From the NCBI RefSeq assembly GCF_024807845.1, contig NZ_JANUEQ010000003.1, forward strand, positions 124,001-188,000: 64,000 nucleotides of DNA. The letters run 5' to 3'. The DNA is from Klebsiella sp. BIGb0407. GTDB lineage: Bacteria > Pseudomonadota > Gammaproteobacteria > Enterobacterales > Enterobacteriaceae. Under the pieces are notes generated by a model. The model saw only the letters and a program-made list of their open reading frames with translations, was not told where the DNA came from and ran no database searches. Positions 47,402-59,385 of the stretch are shown here, one piece after another; position 1 is the stretch's first letter, and each line of letters opens with the position of its first letter. The translations under genes were made by a program, and so were the position numbers.

Positions 47402-47416
47402 GCATCAACTGCGAGG

Positions 47417-48874
47417 TTACAGCAGCGGCTGGGCCATCTGCACCAGGCTGATAAGCGGTTGCGGGTAAACACCCAGAACCAGTACCAGAATGGCAGAGAT
47501 AAGTACCACAATACCGCCCGCACTCAGCGCCCAGTTGGACGGAGTATCACGGTTAAGCTGCTCTGGCGCGCTCAGATAGAGACTGACCATCACACGCAGA
47601 TAGTAGTAGATACCAATCGCACTACCCACCACAACCGCACCGGTCAACCACCACAGGTGAGCCTGAACACCGACAGCAATGATGTAGAACTTACCGATGA
47701 AGCCCAGCGTCATTGGGATACCGGCCAGCGACAGCATCATAATGGTCATCACCGCAGACAGAACCGGCTTATGCCAGAACAGCCCACGATAGGAGAACAG
47801 CGAGTCGGCATCATTTCCACGGTAAGGGCTGGACATCAGACTGACCACACCAAATGCACCCAGGCTGCTGAACAGATAACCCGCCAGGTAAACACCGACC
47901 GCTTCCATCGACAGCGAACCGTCATGCAGAGCAATCAGCGCCACCAGCAAGTAACCCAGGTGGGCAATAGAGGAATAACCCAGCAGTCGTTTGATATTGG
48001 ACTGGGTCAATGCCATCAAGTTACCGAAGAGGATTGAGGCGAAAGCAATCAGACCTAATACCACACGTACGGCTTCACTCTCACCCACAGGGACATAGAG
48101 GAACAGACGCATCACGACAGCAAAGATGGCGATTTTACTGGCGGTTGCCAGGAAGGTCGAAACCGGCGCTGGCGCTCCCTGATAGACATCTGGCGTCCAC
48201 AGGTGGAAAGGAACCAGTGACAGTTTAAAGCCAAGACCGACAATCATCAGACCAAGACCCGCGAGCAATAACGGCTCGTGGATAGCATCGGCAGTCAGAC
48301 TTTTGCCCAGTTCAACGAACGACAGGCTGCCAGAATTAGCGTAAATCAGCGCTATACCAAACAGTAAGAACGAAGATGCCGCCGCGGACAGAATGGTGTA
48401 TTTAATACTGGCTTCAAGCGAACGTTTCTGGCGATAAGCATAACCCACCAGACCAAACAGCGGTAAGGAGATTAATTCAATGCCCAGGAACAGCGCAGCC
48501 ATATGGTTCGCGTTCGCCAGCAGAATACCGCCCAGGGCCGCAATCAGAACCAGCAGATAGAACTCATCACGGTTGTCGTTGTAACCCTGTAACCACGGAT
48601 AAGCAAAGGTACAGGTTGCCAGGCTTGCCAGTAACACAAGACCAGTATAAAGCATGGCGTAACCATCAACCCGCATCAGCGGGGTGACATCCATAGCGCC
48701 TGCCTGACCCACAAACCACAAAGAGATTAATGCAGCATTGAGGCCAATAACTGAGAGCGTGGCACTAAGAAAGTGGTTGCGTCGCCAAGCAATGGAGAGC
48801 ATCACAACCACCACCGTCAATCCGACGATTAACAGTGGGAGTAGCGCAATCAAATGTTGAGCAGTTATAGTCAT
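47417..48874 (-). CDS. nuoN: NADH-quinone oxidoreductase subunit N
   Basis: Antiporter-like proton-pumping subunit of the NDH-1 membrane arm. The 485-residue protein has about fourteen membrane segments, the [17 protein letters not shown]-type glutamate region on TM5 and the lysine segments in the middle ([15 protein letters not shown]). Same length as E. coli NuoN. Last gene of the operon. Confidence 0.97.
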   Translation of the reverse strand: MTITAQHLIALLPLLIVGLTVVVVMLSIAWRRNHFLSATLSVIGLNAALISLWFVGQAGAMDVTPLMRVDGYAMLYTGLVLLASLATCTFAYPWLQGYNDNRDEFYLLVLIAALGGILLANANHMAALFLGIELISLPLFGLVGYAYRQKRSLEASIKYTILSAAASSFLLFGIALIYANSGSLSFVELGKSLTADAIHEPLLLAGLGLMIVGLGFKLSLVPFHLWTPDVYQGAPAPVSTFLATASKIAIFAVVMRLFLYVPVGESEAVRVVLGLIAFASILFGNLMALTQSNIKRLLGYSSIAHLGYLLVALIALHDGSLSMEAVGVYLAGYLFSSLGAFGVVSLMSSPYRGNDADSLFSYRGLFWHKPVLSAVMTIMMLSLAGIPMTLGFIGKFYIIAVGVQAHLWWLTGAVVVGSAIGIYYYLRVMVSLYLSAPEQLNRDTPSNWALSAGGIVVLISAILVLVLGVYPQPLISLVQMAQPLL

Positions 48875-48880
48875 GGCGAA

Positions 48881-50410
48881 TTACGGCCTTGTAGTAGAAA
48901 TGGACTGTGTGAACAACTGCTGAATATTACTCATTGCAGCGTGAGAGGTATCCAGAATTGGCTGTGGGAAAATACCCAACAGAACTAACAGTGCCGCAAG
49001 GAACAAAATAATTGAGAATTCACGGGCTGTCATACCACGCAGTTGCTTATCGCTTATCTCACTTTGCGCTTTACCGAAGTAGGCACGATGGAACATTGCC
49101 AGCGAGTAAACCGAGGCAAACACCACGCCAAAGGTCGCAATCACAGTGGTAACCGGTACCGCCTGGAAGCTACCAAACAGGATCATAAATTCACCGACGA
49201 AGTTACCCGTTCCCGGCATCCCGAGGTTGGCAACAGCGAAGAATAATGACAGGCCCGGTAACCACTTAATCTTGTTCCACAGGCCACCCATCTGACGCAT
49301 ATCACGGGTATGCAGACGCTCGTAAAGCTGTCCGCAGATAATGAACAGTGCCGCCGCAGACAGACCGTGAGCAATCATCTGGATCACCGCCCCCTGGTAC
49401 GCCAGCAGGCTACCGGTGTAAATGGCGATTAATACAAAGCCCATATGTGAAACAGAGGTATAAGCAATCAGACGCTTGATATCGGTTTGAGCAAAAGCCA
49501 GCCACGCACCGTAGAAAATACCGATAACACCTAAGCCCATCGCAATCGGTGCGAAAGCAGCCGACGCTTCAGGGAACAGTGGCAGAGAGAAACGCAACAG
49601 GCCATAAGCCGCGGTTTTCAGCAAGATACCCGCAAGGTCAACCGAACCTGCGGTTGGCGCCTGGGAGTGCGCATCAGGTAACCAACCGTGCAAAGGTACA
49701 ACCGGCATTTTCACTGCAAAGGCAATAAAGAAGCCCAGCATTAACAGCCATTCCACACCCTGGGACATCGGCGTATTCAGTAACTGTTCGTAGTTGAAGG
49801 TCCAGACACCGGTCGCATTATAATGCACGAACACCAGGCCGAGGATGGCAATCAACATCACCAGACCACTGGCCTGGGTATAGATGAAGAACTTGTTCGC
49901 CGCATTGATACGCGTCTTCCCGTTAGAGGCTTTATAACCCCATAACGCAATCAGGAAGTACATCGGTACCAGCATCATCTCCCAGAAGAAGAAGAACAGG
50001 AACAGGTCAATGGAGAGGAACACCCCCATTACGCCACCGAGGATCCACATCAAATTCAGGTGGAAAAAGCCCTGATATTTTTGATTCTCGTTCCAGGAAC
50101 ACAGTACTGCCAGTGCGCCCAGCAATGCGGTAAGCACCGCCATCAGCAGCGACAGGCCGTCAACCGCAAGATGGATTGAGATACCAAAACTTGGGATCCA
50201 TGGCAGAACGAACTCAGACTGCCACTGTGGCAAACCCGCAGTCTGCGTCAGAGAATAGTCACCCTGCAACCATAATTGCAAAGTCAGTGCCAGTGTCAGC
50301 CCCATGGTAATCAGCGCAATCCAGCGAGGCACTTTCACGCCGAAGCGTTCGGTCTGCCAGCAGAAGAAACCGCCGATAAATGGGATTAGTATTAGCCAGG
50401 GTAATAGCAT
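48881..50410 (-). CDS. nuoM: NADH-quinone oxidoreductase subunit M
   Basis: Antiporter-like proton-pumping subunit. The 509-residue protein has about fourteen membrane segments, the conserved glutamate in FFFFFWEMMLVPMYFLIA and the VKMPVVPLHGWLPDAHSQAP loop with the pumping lysines. Six bases separate it from nuoN, and 81 bases from nuoL. Confidence 0.97.
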   Translation of the reverse strand: MLLPWLILIPFIGGFFCWQTERFGVKVPRWIALITMGLTLALTLQLWLQGDYSLTQTAGLPQWQSEFVLPWIPSFGISIHLAVDGLSLLMAVLTALLGALAVLCSWNENQKYQGFFHLNLMWILGGVMGVFLSIDLFLFFFFWEMMLVPMYFLIALWGYKASNGKTRINAANKFFIYTQASGLVMLIAILGLVFVHYNATGVWTFNYEQLLNTPMSQGVEWLLMLGFFIAFAVKMPVVPLHGWLPDAHSQAPTAGSVDLAGILLKTAAYGLLRFSLPLFPEASAAFAPIAMGLGVIGIFYGAWLAFAQTDIKRLIAYTSVSHMGFVLIAIYTGSLLAYQGAVIQMIAHGLSAAALFIICGQLYERLHTRDMRQMGGLWNKIKWLPGLSLFFAVANLGMPGTGNFVGEFMILFGSFQAVPVTTVIATFGVVFASVYSLAMFHRAYFGKAQSEISDKQLRGMTAREFSIILFLAALLVLLGIFPQPILDTSHAAMSNIQQLFTQSISTTRP

Positions 50411-50455
50411 GGCGTTTTGTGTCCCTTATTAAAATAAATCTTATACATCGCTCAC

Positions 50456-50479
50456 TTCCCTCTCCTTGCAAAGAGGGAA
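50456..50479. repeat. Hairpin between nuoL and nuoM
   Basis: TTCCCTC (50456-50462) and GAGGGAA (50473-50479) in the 81-base gap. Probably an mRNA processing or stability element. Confidence 0.5.
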
Positions 50480-50491
50480 CTCACCGTCGGA

Positions 50492-52333
50492 TTAGTGCAG
50501 TATCAGCAGTAAGCCAAGTACCACTACCGCGCCAATGCTCATGGATGCCACATACCAGCGCAGGTAACCATTCTCACTCACTAACAGGCCACGACCCGCG
50601 AAGCGTGCCAGGATGGCAGGAATATTCATCAGCGCATTCAGCGGGTCACGCTTAAGCAGCCAGGAAATACCCAGGAATGGTTTAACAAACACTTTGTCGT
50701 ACAGGCAGTCGAAGCCCCAGGCATTGAACCACAGCTTGTTGAGCAGACGGCCCAGAGTGCTGTTCGCCAGAGCGGTGACCAGAGTACGTTTACCTAACCA
50801 CAGCCAACTTGCCAGCAGAAGACCCACAATGGCAATCGCGCCAGAGATAGCTTCCAGAGTCAGTTTTGTCTCGTGAGCCAGTTTAGTGGTATCCGGTAAG
50901 ACCCCCTGCAACGGTTGTACAATCAGCGCACCAATAAAGGTCGACAGCACTGCCAGGACTACCAATGGCAGATGATGAGTAATACCTTTACCCGCATGGG
51001 CTTTAATCTGTTCTTTACCGTGGAAGGCCACGAAAATCAGACGGAAGGTATACAGAGGAGTCAGCATTGCACCCGCCAGACCGGCAATCAGTAAGTACAT
51101 ATGGCCGTTGGCCAGCGCACCTTCAAGGATTTCATCTTTACTGTAGAAACCAGCACTGATAATCGGCAGAGCAGACAACGCGGCACCACCCACCAGGAAG
51201 CAGACATAAACCAGCGGGATAGACTTACGCAGCCCACCCATCTTGAAGATGTTTTGCTCATGATGGCAGGCAAGAATGACCGAACCTGCGGAGAGGAACA
51301 GCAAGGCTTTAAAGAACGCATGGATCATCAAGTGGAAAATCGCTGCGTCCCACGCCTGTACGCCCAGCGCCAGGAACATATAACCGAGCTGACTCATGGT
51401 TGAGTAAGCCAGAATACGTTTGATATCGGTCTGTACTAAGGCACAGAAGCCCGCCATCACCAGCGTTACCGCACCCACAATACCTACCAGATGCAGCACT
51501 TCAGGCGTCAGCAGGAACAGGCCATGAGTACGGGCAATCAGGTAGACACCCGCGGTCACCATGGTTGCTGCGTGGATCAGAGCAGAAACAGGCGTTGGAC
51601 CGGCCATCGCATCAGCAAGCCAGGTTTGCAGTGGCAGCTGAGCAGATTTACCGACTGCACCACCCAGGATCATTAGCGTTGCCAGATTCAACATATGGTT
51701 GTCGGCTGCAAAGTGTTGCGGTGCCAGTTGTGCCATTTCACTGAAGTTCAGGGTGCCCAGCTCGTTATAGAGAATGAACATACCAAAGGCCAGGAACACG
51801 TCACCGACACGGGTCACGATGAAAGCTTTCATCGCCGCAGCGCCGTTCTTCGGATCGGTGTAATAGAAACCGATCAGCAAGTAAGAACAGAGCCCTACCC
51901 CTTCCCAACCCAGATACATCAGCATCATGTTATCGGCAAGCACCAATACCACCATGCTGGCAATAAACAGGTTAGTGTAGGCAAAGAAGCGTGAATAGCC
52001 TTCTTCACCACGCATATACCATGATGCAAAGATATGGATAAGGAAGCCCACACCGGTAATCACGGACAGCATCGTCAGGGAAAGACCATCAAGGTGCAGC
52101 TTAACGCCGATGTCAAAACTGCCTACCGCCATCCAGGTCCATAATGGCTGGATGAAGGCTTCACGGGAGCCACCGAGGAACTCAATCCCGGCAAACAGCG
52201 TAACTAAAGCAGCAAGGCCAACAGAGCCCGCGCCGATAATCGCAGAGACATTTTCAGACCAGCGTCCACGAGAAAACGCCAGTAATACAAAGCCAACTAA
52301 TGGCAGAAAAATAGTTAACCAGAGAAGGTTCAT
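50492..52333 (-). CDS. nuoL: NADH-quinone oxidoreductase subunit L
   Basis: The distal antiporter-like pump subunit with the long lateral helix that spans the membrane arm. The 613 residues equal the E. coli length. Visible are [18 protein letters not shown] (key glutamate), [31 protein letters not shown]-type core segments and the C-terminal amphipathic helix. Overlaps nuoK by four bases. Confidence 0.97.
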   Translation of the reverse strand: MNLLWLTIFLPLVGFVLLAFSRGRWSENVSAIIGAGSVGLAALVTLFAGIEFLGGSREAFIQPLWTWMAVGSFDIGVKLHLDGLSLTMLSVITGVGFLIHIFASWYMRGEEGYSRFFAYTNLFIASMVVLVLADNMMLMYLGWEGVGLCSYLLIGFYYTDPKNGAAAMKAFIVTRVGDVFLAFGMFILYNELGTLNFSEMAQLAPQHFAADNHMLNLATLMILGGAVGKSAQLPLQTWLADAMAGPTPVSALIHAATMVTAGVYLIARTHGLFLLTPEVLHLVGIVGAVTLVMAGFCALVQTDIKRILAYSTMSQLGYMFLALGVQAWDAAIFHLMIHAFFKALLFLSAGSVILACHHEQNIFKMGGLRKSIPLVYVCFLVGGAALSALPIISAGFYSKDEILEGALANGHMYLLIAGLAGAMLTPLYTFRLIFVAFHGKEQIKAHAGKGITHHLPLVVLAVLSTFIGALIVQPLQGVLPDTTKLAHETKLTLEAISGAIAIVGLLLASWLWLGKRTLVTALANSTLGRLLNKLWFNAWGFDCLYDKVFVKPFLGISWLLKRDPLNALMNIPAILARFAGRGLLVSENGYLRWYVASMSIGAVVVLGLLLILH

Positions 52334-52632
52334 CCACGCATCTCACTTACTGAATCGATATTCAGGTTCTGGCGACGACGATGGAGCTGCAGCAGCAATG
52401 CAAGACCGATACTGGCCTCAGCAGCAGCCAAACTGATCGCGAGTATATACATCACCTGACCATCAGGCTGGCCCCAATAGCTGCCAGCGACAACAAAAGC
52501 CAGCGCAGCGGCATTGATCATCACTTCAAGGCTTATCAGCATAAACAGCAGATTGCGACGGATAGTCAGCCCTGTCAGCCCCAGCACAAATAAAATGCCC
52601 GCGAGGATCAGTCCATGTTGCAACGGGATCAT
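52330..52632 (-). CDS. nuoK: NADH-quinone oxidoreductase subunit K
   Basis: Small three-helix membrane subunit in the proton pathway. The 100-residue protein has the conserved glutamates in [13 protein letters not shown] and [13 protein letters not shown]. Overlaps nuoJ and nuoL by four bases each. Confidence 0.97.
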   Translation of the reverse strand: MIPLQHGLILAGILFVLGLTGLTIRRNLLFMLISLEVMINAAALAFVVAGSYWGQPDGQVMYILAISLAAAEASIGLALLLQLHRRRQNLNIDSVSEMRG

Positions 52633-53186
52633 ACGTTCTCCTCCGATTTCTTTCTCACAGCTGTATCAGACGGGCGGTTGCTGAGTACTTCACCGGCTCT
52701 GTCTTCACGACCCAGATGGAATGCAACCACCAGCCCGGACAGCAGCAGCATAGAAGCCAGCTCAACCGCCAGAACATAAGGTCCGAACAGCGCAATACCG
52801 ACTTGTTTCGCATCGATATTCGTACCGTCAATGCCCTGATCGTTAAGACCGCTAATGGCATAAATCAGCACCACCAGCAGCAAACCTGAAAGTATTCCAG
52901 GACCGATCCAAACTTGTGGTTTAAGCCAGTCGCGTTCTTGTTGCACGACCGAATTACCGAGGTTCAGCATCATCACGACGAAGACAAACAGCACCATAAT
53001 GGCACCTGCGTAAACGATGATTTCCAGCGCTGCGGCAAAGTACGCTCCGAGTGAGAAGAACACCCCGGAGATAGCCAGCAAGGAAACAATCAGGTACAGC
53101 AGCGCATGGACCGGATTAGTGTGAGTGATCACCCTCAGGGTGGTCAGGACGGCCACAATGGCACAAATATAAAAAGCAAATAGCAT
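52629..53186 (-). CDS. nuoJ: NADH-quinone oxidoreductase subunit J
   Basis: Five-helix membrane subunit; its third helix ([20 protein letters not shown]) takes part in coupling quinone reduction to pumping. 185 residues from the ATG at 53186, which has AAGGAG 6 bases upstream and matches the E. coli N-terminus ([12 protein letters not shown]). The open frame extends 17 codons further upstream into the end of nuoI; that extension is not coding for NuoJ. Confidence 0.97.
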   Translation of the reverse strand: MLFAFYICAIVAVLTTLRVITHTNPVHALLYLIVSLLAISGVFFSLGAYFAAALEIIVYAGAIMVLFVFVVMMLNLGNSVVQQERDWLKPQVWIGPGILSGLLLVVLIYAISGLNDQGIDGTNIDAKQVGIALFGPYVLAVELASMLLLSGLVVAFHLGREDRAGEVLSNRPSDTAVRKKSEENV

Positions 53187-53196
53187 TCCTGACTCC

Positions 53197-53739
53197 TTAA
53201 GGTAACAGGCCTTTGACGTCGATAGGTTTGGCTTCATTTTCAGCCTGACCTTTATCTTTGCCGTCGATTGCCATACCTGCCATCCGGTAGAAATTATATT
53301 CCGGGTATTTGCCCGGACCGGAAATCAGCAGATCCTCTTTCTCATACACCAGGTCCTGGCGTTTGAACTCACCTAATTCAAAGTCTGGCGTAAGCTGAAT
53401 TGCAGTCGTCGGGCAAGCTTCCTCACACAGACCACAGAAAATGCAGCGAGAGAAGTTGATACGGAAGAACTCCGGATACCAGCGACCATCCTGCATCTCG
53501 GCTTTTTGCAGAGAAATACAACCAACCGGACAAGCAACCGCACACAGGTTACAGGCAACGCAACGTTCTTCGCCGTCCGGATCGCGCGTCAGCACGATAC
53601 GGCCACGATAGCGTGGCGGCAGATAAACTGGCTCTTCCGGATACATGCGCGTTTCGCGTTTAGCAAAAGCGTGCATGCCAATCATCCAGATACTGCGTAC
53701 CTGGGTGCCGAAACCAACCACTAACTCTTTTAATGTCAT
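53197..53739 (-). CDS. nuoI: NADH-quinone oxidoreductase subunit I
   Basis: Ferredoxin-like subunit carrying iron-sulfur clusters N6a and N6b, linking NuoG to NuoB. The 180 residues equal the E. coli length and include [12 protein letters not shown] and [12 protein letters not shown]. The start at 53739 ([11 protein letters not shown]) is set by conservation; the frame is open to 53820. Confidence 0.98.
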   Translation of the reverse strand: MTLKELVVGFGTQVRSIWMIGMHAFAKRETRMYPEEPVYLPPRYRGRIVLTRDPDGEERCVACNLCAVACPVGCISLQKAEMQDGRWYPEFFRINFSRCIFCGLCEEACPTTAIQLTPDFELGEFKRQDLVYEKEDLLISGPGKYPEYNFYRMAGMAIDGKDKGQAENEAKPIDVKGLLP

Positions 53740-53753
53740 GGTTTTTTCACCCC

Positions 53754-54731
53754 TTATGGTGTCTGGTAAAGAATGACCGCTGCGGTCACCAGCAAATTGA
53801 TAAGCGTCAGTGGCAGACAAATTTTCCAGCCAAAGGACATCACCTGGTCATAACGAGGACGAGGCAGCGCTGCGCGAATCAAAATGAACATCATCATGAA
53901 GAACGCCGTTTTTAGCGCAAACCAGATGAACGGGGGTAACCATGGGCCATGCCAGCCACCAAAGAATAACGTCACCATCATGGCAGAAATCGTCACAATA
54001 CCGACGTATTCACCCACGAAGAACAGACCGAATTTCATACCGGAATATTCAACATGATAACCATCAGCCAGTTCCTGCTCGGCTTCCGGTTGGTCAAACG
54101 GGTGACGGTGGCAAACTGCAACGCCTGCGATAGCAAACGTCACAAAACCAAAGAATTGTGGGATAACGTTCCAGATATCAGCCTGGTTGTTAACAATGTC
54201 GGTCATATTGAATGAACCGGCCTGCGCAACCACACCCATCAGGGAAAGACCAAGGAACACTTCGTAACTCAGTGTCTGGGCTGATGCACGCATCGCACCT
54301 AATAGGGCATATTTGTTATTACTTGACCAGCCAGCAAACAGTACGGCGTAAACGCCCAGGCCTGCCAGCATCAGGAAGAACAAAATACCGATATTAAGAT
54401 CAGCGACTACCCACGACGGGCTGACAGGCACAATGGCAAATGCCAGCAGCATTGAGGTAAAGGCGATAACCGGTGCAATGGTAAAGATGACACGATCGGC
54501 AAACTTTGGAACCCAGTCCTCTTTAAAGAACATTTTGATCATGTCAGCTGCCAGCTGGAGCGATCCGCCCCAGCCGACACGGTTTGGTCCGTAACGGTTC
54601 TGGAAGAGCCCGAGCAAACGACGTTCGCCAAAGCTCATAAACGCGCCACATACCACCACAACTAAGACAATCACAACGGCTTTGAGGATGCTGATGAGAA
54701 TATCAATAACATCTGGCGTCAACCAACTCAT
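53754..54731 (-). CDS. nuoH: NADH-quinone oxidoreductase subunit H
   Basis: Eight-helix membrane subunit that forms the quinone-access chamber with NuoB and NuoD. The 325 residues include [20 protein letters not shown] and the acidic quinone-chamber loop ([20 protein letters not shown]). Overlaps nuoG by four bases. Confidence 0.98.
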   Translation of the reverse strand: MSWLTPDVIDILISILKAVVIVLVVVVCGAFMSFGERRLLGLFQNRYGPNRVGWGGSLQLAADMIKMFFKEDWVPKFADRVIFTIAPVIAFTSMLLAFAIVPVSPSWVVADLNIGILFFLMLAGLGVYAVLFAGWSSNNKYALLGAMRASAQTLSYEVFLGLSLMGVVAQAGSFNMTDIVNNQADIWNVIPQFFGFVTFAIAGVAVCHRHPFDQPEAEQELADGYHVEYSGMKFGLFFVGEYVGIVTISAMMVTLFFGGWHGPWLPPFIWFALKTAFFMMMFILIRAALPRPRYDQVMSFGWKICLPLTLINLLVTAAVILYQTP

Positions 54732-57451
54732 TGCGCAGCCTCCTGCAGATTCTCAAGACGGGCACCCGCAAGAACAGGTGCAATTCCTGGCATACCCATC
54801 GGCAAACCGACTAAGCCTTTTGCGAGTCCAGCGGAGAGCTGCAGAGGCAGGCTCAGAGTCTGACCTTCATAACTGAAGGACACCAGACCACCTGCATTAA
54901 CACCTAATGCTGCCGCATCTTCCGGGTTCAGTTTGACGTAAGGCTCAACCATACGCTTCTGGAATACCGGTGAACGCTGGGACATTTCATCACTACCGAA
55001 CAGATGGTAGTAAGGTGCAACACGCCACTTACCGTCTTCTGCATGGAAGCTCTCAGGAACTGAGGTGAAATAATCCAGACCGTTTTCAGAGGCTTCAATC
55101 AGACGAACACCCGGATCGCCGTGGCGCAGATGACCGCCCACTTCAGCCTGGAATTTGTTCCATGCTTGCGGTGAGTTCCATCCTGGTGCCCAGGCAAAAG
55201 GAATTTGCTGACGATCGGCAAGCGGACTGTTGTTCCCTTCCATAGAGAAGGCAAACATGGTGTCTTTATCTTGCGGCTGACGTGGCTCATGAACACTGAT
55301 GTTGGCACGCATTGCGGTACGGCCACTGTAACGATGAGGTTCACGCGCCAGTTTCTGACCACGAATACGGAAACTCGCATCCGGAGCAGCATCTTTGATA
55401 CCTGCCAGTTGTGGCAGCGCTTTCACACAGGCGTCAATCACATTATCGAGCTGCGTCCAGTCAACCAGACGATTCTCGACAACACTTTGCAAGGAATGCA
55501 ACCAGCGCCAGCTTTCCAGCATCTCAACGGAGCCGTCGTAGTAAGTCGGGTCATAAACCTGGAAGAAGCGCTGGGCACGGCCTTCGTTGTTAATGACGGT
55601 ACCGTCACTCTCAGCGAAGCTTGCCGTTGAAAGCACCAGATGGGCTTTATCCATAATATCGGTACGCTGGTGGTCAATCACCAGAACCAGTGGCGCTTTA
55701 CTCAGGGCTGCGTCAACGCGAGCCGCTGAGGCATGACGATGCAGATCGTTTTCCAGAACGACAACGGCATCTGCTGCACCGGTTTCCAGTTCAGCCAGCG
55801 CTTCGTCCAGTGAACCACCGCCGATCATGCCCAGACCAATACTGTTGACCGCACGCGCGATCATGGTGACGCCAACCTCGGCTCCACGACCTTTCAACGC
55901 TTTCGCGATGTTAGCCGCAGCCTGAAGCACTGCCTCACTGCCAGCATTGGTACCTGAGACGATTAAGGGTTTACGTGCACCCGCCAGCGCCTGAACGATA
56001 ACATCCACTTTATTGCGCAAGTCACGGCTCAGTTCCACCGCCGGTGAATTTTCATCCAGTGCATGGGCAATCGCGAAGCCAAGACGCGCCTGATCTTCAA
56101 CCGGAGCACGATAGGTCCAGGCAGCAATATCATCCAGACGGGTATCATCAACGTTAGTCACAAACAGCGGGTGTTTAGCGTGCTGGCCGATGTTCATAAT
56201 CGCTGCAATCTGCCAGTCAGCCACTTTCTGGGCTGCTGCCATTTCACGTGCTTTGCCTTTTACTGCCTGACGAATCGCCAGAGCCGCGCGCGCGCCGGTC
56301 TGAGTAATATCTTCACCCAGAATCAGTACCGCATCGTAAGACTCAATTTCACGCAGTGCAGGGGTATGAATACCGCTTTCACGCAGAACTTTCAGTACCA
56401 GCTGTAAACGCGCCTGCTCACCTGCTGCAATGCCGGTGTAGAAGTTGCTCGCGCCAACCAGTTCACGCAGCGCGAAGTTACTTTCAATGCTGGCGCGCGG
56501 TGAGCCAATACCGATAACTTTCTTCGACTGACGCAGAATATCTGCTGCACCTTGTAATGCTTGTTCCGCATTCAGGGTAATTAAGTCATCGCCACGACGT
56601 TGAATCGGCTGACGAGGACGGTCTTTGCGGTTCACATAGCCATAACCAAAACGACCGCGGTCACACAGGAAGTAATGGTTTACGGTACCGTTGTAACGGT
56701 TTTCGATGCGACGCAGCTCGCCATAACGCTCACCCGGGCTTGTGTTACAACCCAGAGAACATTGCTGGCAAATGCTTGGTGCAAACTGCATATCCCATTT
56801 ACGGTTATAACGCTCTGAGTGCGTTTTATCGGTAAATACACCGGTCGGGCAGATTTCTACCAGGTTGCCGGAGAATTCACTTTCAAGCGTACCGTCTTCA
56901 GGGCGACCAAAGTAGACGTTGTCATGGGCACCATAGACGCCCAAGTCTTTACCGTCTGCATAGTCTTTGTAGTAACGAACACAGCGGTAACAGGCGATAC
57001 AACGGTTCATTTCGTGAGAAATAAACGGTCCCAGGTCCTGATTACGGTGAGTACGTTTAGTAAAGCGGTAGCGACGGAAGCTATGACCTGTCATAACGGT
57101 CATATCCTGAAGGTGGCAGTTGCCCCCTTCTTCACAGACCGGACAGTCATGCGGGTGGTTAGTCATCAACCATTCCACAACGCTTTCCCGGAACTCCTTC
57201 GCTTCACCGTCATCAATAGAGATGAAGGTGCCGTCAGACGCAGGTGTCATACAAGACATTACCAGGCGGCCGCGGGTATCTTCAGCGTTCTGATATTGCT
57301 TTACCGCACACTGGCGGCAAGCACCGACGCTGCCCAGCGCCGGATGCCAGCAAAAATAAGGAATATCAAGGCCGTGAGACAGACAAGCTTCAAGAAGGTT
57401 GTCTGCTCCGTTTACCTCATATTCTTTGCCGTCTACATGAATCGTAGCCAT
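54728..57451 (-). CDS. nuoG: NADH-quinone oxidoreductase subunit G
   Basis: Largest peripheral-arm subunit, carrying clusters N1b, N4, N5 and the extra N7. The 907-residue protein (E. coli 908) has the ferredoxin-like start with [15 protein letters not shown], the N5 His-Cys motif in [18 protein letters not shown]4 cysteines in [12 protein letters not shown], the N7 cysteines in CQQCSLGCN, then a molybdopterin-oxidoreductase-like domain without cofactor. The ATG at 57451 is chosen because GGAAG is suitably spaced there; the ATG at 57460 would leave only one base after it. Confidence 0.97.
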   Translation of the reverse strand: MATIHVDGKEYEVNGADNLLEACLSHGLDIPYFCWHPALGSVGACRQCAVKQYQNAEDTRGRLVMSCMTPASDGTFISIDDGEAKEFRESVVEWLMTNHPHDCPVCEEGGNCHLQDMTVMTGHSFRRYRFTKRTHRNQDLGPFISHEMNRCIACYRCVRYYKDYADGKDLGVYGAHDNVYFGRPEDGTLESEFSGNLVEICPTGVFTDKTHSERYNRKWDMQFAPSICQQCSLGCNTSPGERYGELRRIENRYNGTVNHYFLCDRGRFGYGYVNRKDRPRQPIQRRGDDLITLNAEQALQGAADILRQSKKVIGIGSPRASIESNFALRELVGASNFYTGIAAGEQARLQLVLKVLRESGIHTPALREIESYDAVLILGEDITQTGARAALAIRQAVKGKAREMAAAQKVADWQIAAIMNIGQHAKHPLFVTNVDDTRLDDIAAWTYRAPVEDQARLGFAIAHALDENSPAVELSRDLRNKVDVIVQALAGARKPLIVSGTNAGSEAVLQAAANIAKALKGRGAEVGVTMIARAVNSIGLGMIGGGSLDEALAELETGAADAVVVLENDLHRHASAARVDAALSKAPLVLVIDHQRTDIMDKAHLVLSTASFAESDGTVINNEGRAQRFFQVYDPTYYDGSVEMLESWRWLHSLQSVVENRLVDWTQLDNVIDACVKALPQLAGIKDAAPDASFRIRGQKLAREPHRYSGRTAMRANISVHEPRQPQDKDTMFAFSMEGNNSPLADRQQIPFAWAPGWNSPQAWNKFQAEVGGHLRHGDPGVRLIEASENGLDYFTSVPESFHAEDGKWRVAPYYHLFGSDEMSQRSPVFQKRMVEPYVKLNPEDAAALGVNAGGLVSFSYEGQTLSLPLQLSAGLAKGLVGLPMGMPGIAPVLAGARLENLQEAAQ

Positions 57452-57542
57452 AGTCAGCATGCTTCCAGTTGGCCTGAATAAACTCAGGCGTTAATCAAAA
57501 ATTCTTGTGCCATTCCTCACGGAAAATCGTGATGAAGGAATA

Positions 57543-58886
57543 TTACCAGCGCGTTTTTAACAGGTTCGGTTGAATACCGCTTATATGGCGGAGGTTACCG
57601 TAATCCTGTTTGGCAATGCCTGCTTCGAATTCGTCGCGGAAATATTTAATGGCACTTTGGAGTGGCTCAACAGCACCAGGCGCATGAGCACAGAAGGTTT
57701 TACCGGGCCCGAGGGAGCGACAAAGCTGCTCCAGCGTTTCAATATCACCAGGCTGCCCTTCCCCACGCTCGATGGCGCGCAGAATTTTCACGCTCCATGG
57801 CAGACCATCACGACAAGGTGTACACCAGCCGCAAGACTCACGGGCGAAAAATTCTTCCAGGTTACGAACCAGAGAAACCATACCGATTTCATGGTCAACT
57901 GCCATTGCCAGTGCGGTTCCGAGACGGCTACCTGCTTTACCGATACTTTCGAATTCCATCGGTAAATCCAGATGAGCATCGGTCAGGAAGTCTGTCCCTG
58001 CTCCACCCGGTTGCCAGGCTTTAAACTTCAAACCATCACGCATACCGCCAGCATAATCTTCGAGGATTTCACGAGCAGTAGTACCAAAAGGTAATTCCCA
58101 GACACCCGGGTTTTTAACGCGACCTGAGAAGCCCATCAGTTTAGTACCGGCGTCTTTGCTCAAACCGCCAATACCCTGATACCACTCAACGCCGTTTGCC
58201 AGAATCGCCGGGACGTTACACAGGGTTTCTACGTTGTTAACACAGGTAGGTTTACCCCAGACACCGTTTGATGCCGGGAAAGGTGGTTTAGATCGTGGGT
58301 TAGCACGACGACCTTCCAGGGAGTTAATCAATGCAGTTTCTTCACCGCAAATATAACGTCCGGCACCGGTATGTACGATTAACTCAAAATCAAAACCAGA
58401 CCCAAGAATGTTCTTCCCGAGTAATCCGGCTTGTTTTGCTTCTTCAATCGCACGACGCAGATGCACAGCAGCTTCGATATACTCGCCACGCAAGAAGATA
58501 TAACCGCGGTAGGCTTTCAGCGCGAATGCGGAGATAAGCATGCCTTCCACCAGCAGGTGAGGCAGTTGCTCCATCAATAAACGGTCTTTATAGGTACCGG
58601 GTTCCATTTCATCAGCGTTACACAGCAGGTAACGAATGTTCATGGACTCGTCTTTCGGCATCAGGCTCCACTTCAGACCCGTGGAAAATCCTGCACCACC
58701 ACGACCTTTCAGGCCGGCATCTTTAACCGCAGTAACGATTTCGTCTGGCGCCATACCACTCAGGGCTTTACGGGCACCCGCATAGCCGTTTTTGCTTTGG
58801 TACTCTTCAAGCCATACTGGCTGCTTATCGTCACGCAGACGCCAAGTCAGTGGATGTGTTTCAGCAGTACGAATAATGGTTTTCAT
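57543..58886 (-). CDS. nuoF: NADH-quinone oxidoreductase subunit F
   Basis: NADH-binding flavoprotein subunit with FMN and cluster N3. The 447-residue protein (E. coli 445) has the NADH/FMN glycine-rich [15 protein letters not shown], the FMN region around [19 protein letters not shown] and the N3 cysteines in [12 protein letters not shown] and KTFCAHAPG. Ninety-one bases lie between it and nuoG, including small inverted repeats; it overlaps nuoE by four bases. Confidence 0.98.
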   Translation of the reverse strand: MKTIIRTAETHPLTWRLRDDKQPVWLEEYQSKNGYAGARKALSGMAPDEIVTAVKDAGLKGRGGAGFSTGLKWSLMPKDESMNIRYLLCNADEMEPGTYKDRLLMEQLPHLLVEGMLISAFALKAYRGYIFLRGEYIEAAVHLRRAIEEAKQAGLLGKNILGSGFDFELIVHTGAGRYICGEETALINSLEGRRANPRSKPPFPASNGVWGKPTCVNNVETLCNVPAILANGVEWYQGIGGLSKDAGTKLMGFSGRVKNPGVWELPFGTTAREILEDYAGGMRDGLKFKAWQPGGAGTDFLTDAHLDLPMEFESIGKAGSRLGTALAMAVDHEIGMVSLVRNLEEFFARESCGWCTPCRDGLPWSVKILRAIERGEGQPGDIETLEQLCRSLGPGKTFCAHAPGAVEPLQSAIKYFRDEFEAGIAKQDYGNLRHISGIQPNLLKTRW

Positions 58887-59383
58887 TTATACCGCTCCAG
58901 CAAGTCAGGAATCGCTTCCGGAGTCAGATGACTGTGGGTATCTTCATCAATCATCATATTTGGCCCTTTATCACAGTTACCCAGGCAGCAGGTTGGCAAT
59001 AAGGTGAAGCGACCATCCGCAGTAGTCTGGCCCGGTTTGATAGCAAGCTTGCCTTCAAGAGCAGACTGAATGCCCTGATAGCCAGTGATATGGCAGACAA
59101 CGCTATCGCAATAACGAATAACGTGACGCCCTACCGGCTGGCGGAAAATCTGGCTATAAAACGTTGCCACACCTTCCACATCACTTGCCGGAATGCCCAG
59201 TACATCAGCAATGGCATAAATCGCACCATCAGGCACCCAGCCACGCTGTTTCTGAACAATTTTCAGCGCTTCAATGGACGCAGCACGAGGATCTTCATAA
59301 TGATGAATCTCGTGCTCAATGGCCTCACGCTCTTCCGTACTCAGCTCAAAAGTCTCAGTCTGGTTTTGTTGGTTATCATGCAT
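58883..59383 (-). CDS. nuoE: NADH-quinone oxidoreductase subunit E
   Basis: Thioredoxin-like subunit carrying [2Fe-2S] cluster N1a. The 166 residues equal the E. coli length; cluster cysteines are in [11 protein letters not shown] and [13 protein letters not shown]. It ends overlapping nuoF and begins two bases after the nuoC stop. Confidence 0.98.
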   Translation of the reverse strand: MHDNQQNQTETFELSTEEREAIEHEIHHYEDPRAASIEALKIVQKQRGWVPDGAIYAIADVLGIPASDVEGVATFYSQIFRQPVGRHVIRYCDSVVCHITGYQGIQSALEGKLAIKPGQTTADGRFTLLPTCCLGNCDKGPNMMIDEDTHSHLTPEAIPDLLERYK

Positions 59384-59385
59384 AG

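Noticed and set aside
47459-48037. 192-codon plus-strand frame rich in Q, H and T
   Set aside because: Typical reverse complement of a membrane-protein gene (nuoN); no independent support.
56819-57481. 220-codon open frame on the plus strand
   Set aside because: Antisense to nuoG and no recognisable protein features or ribosome binding site.
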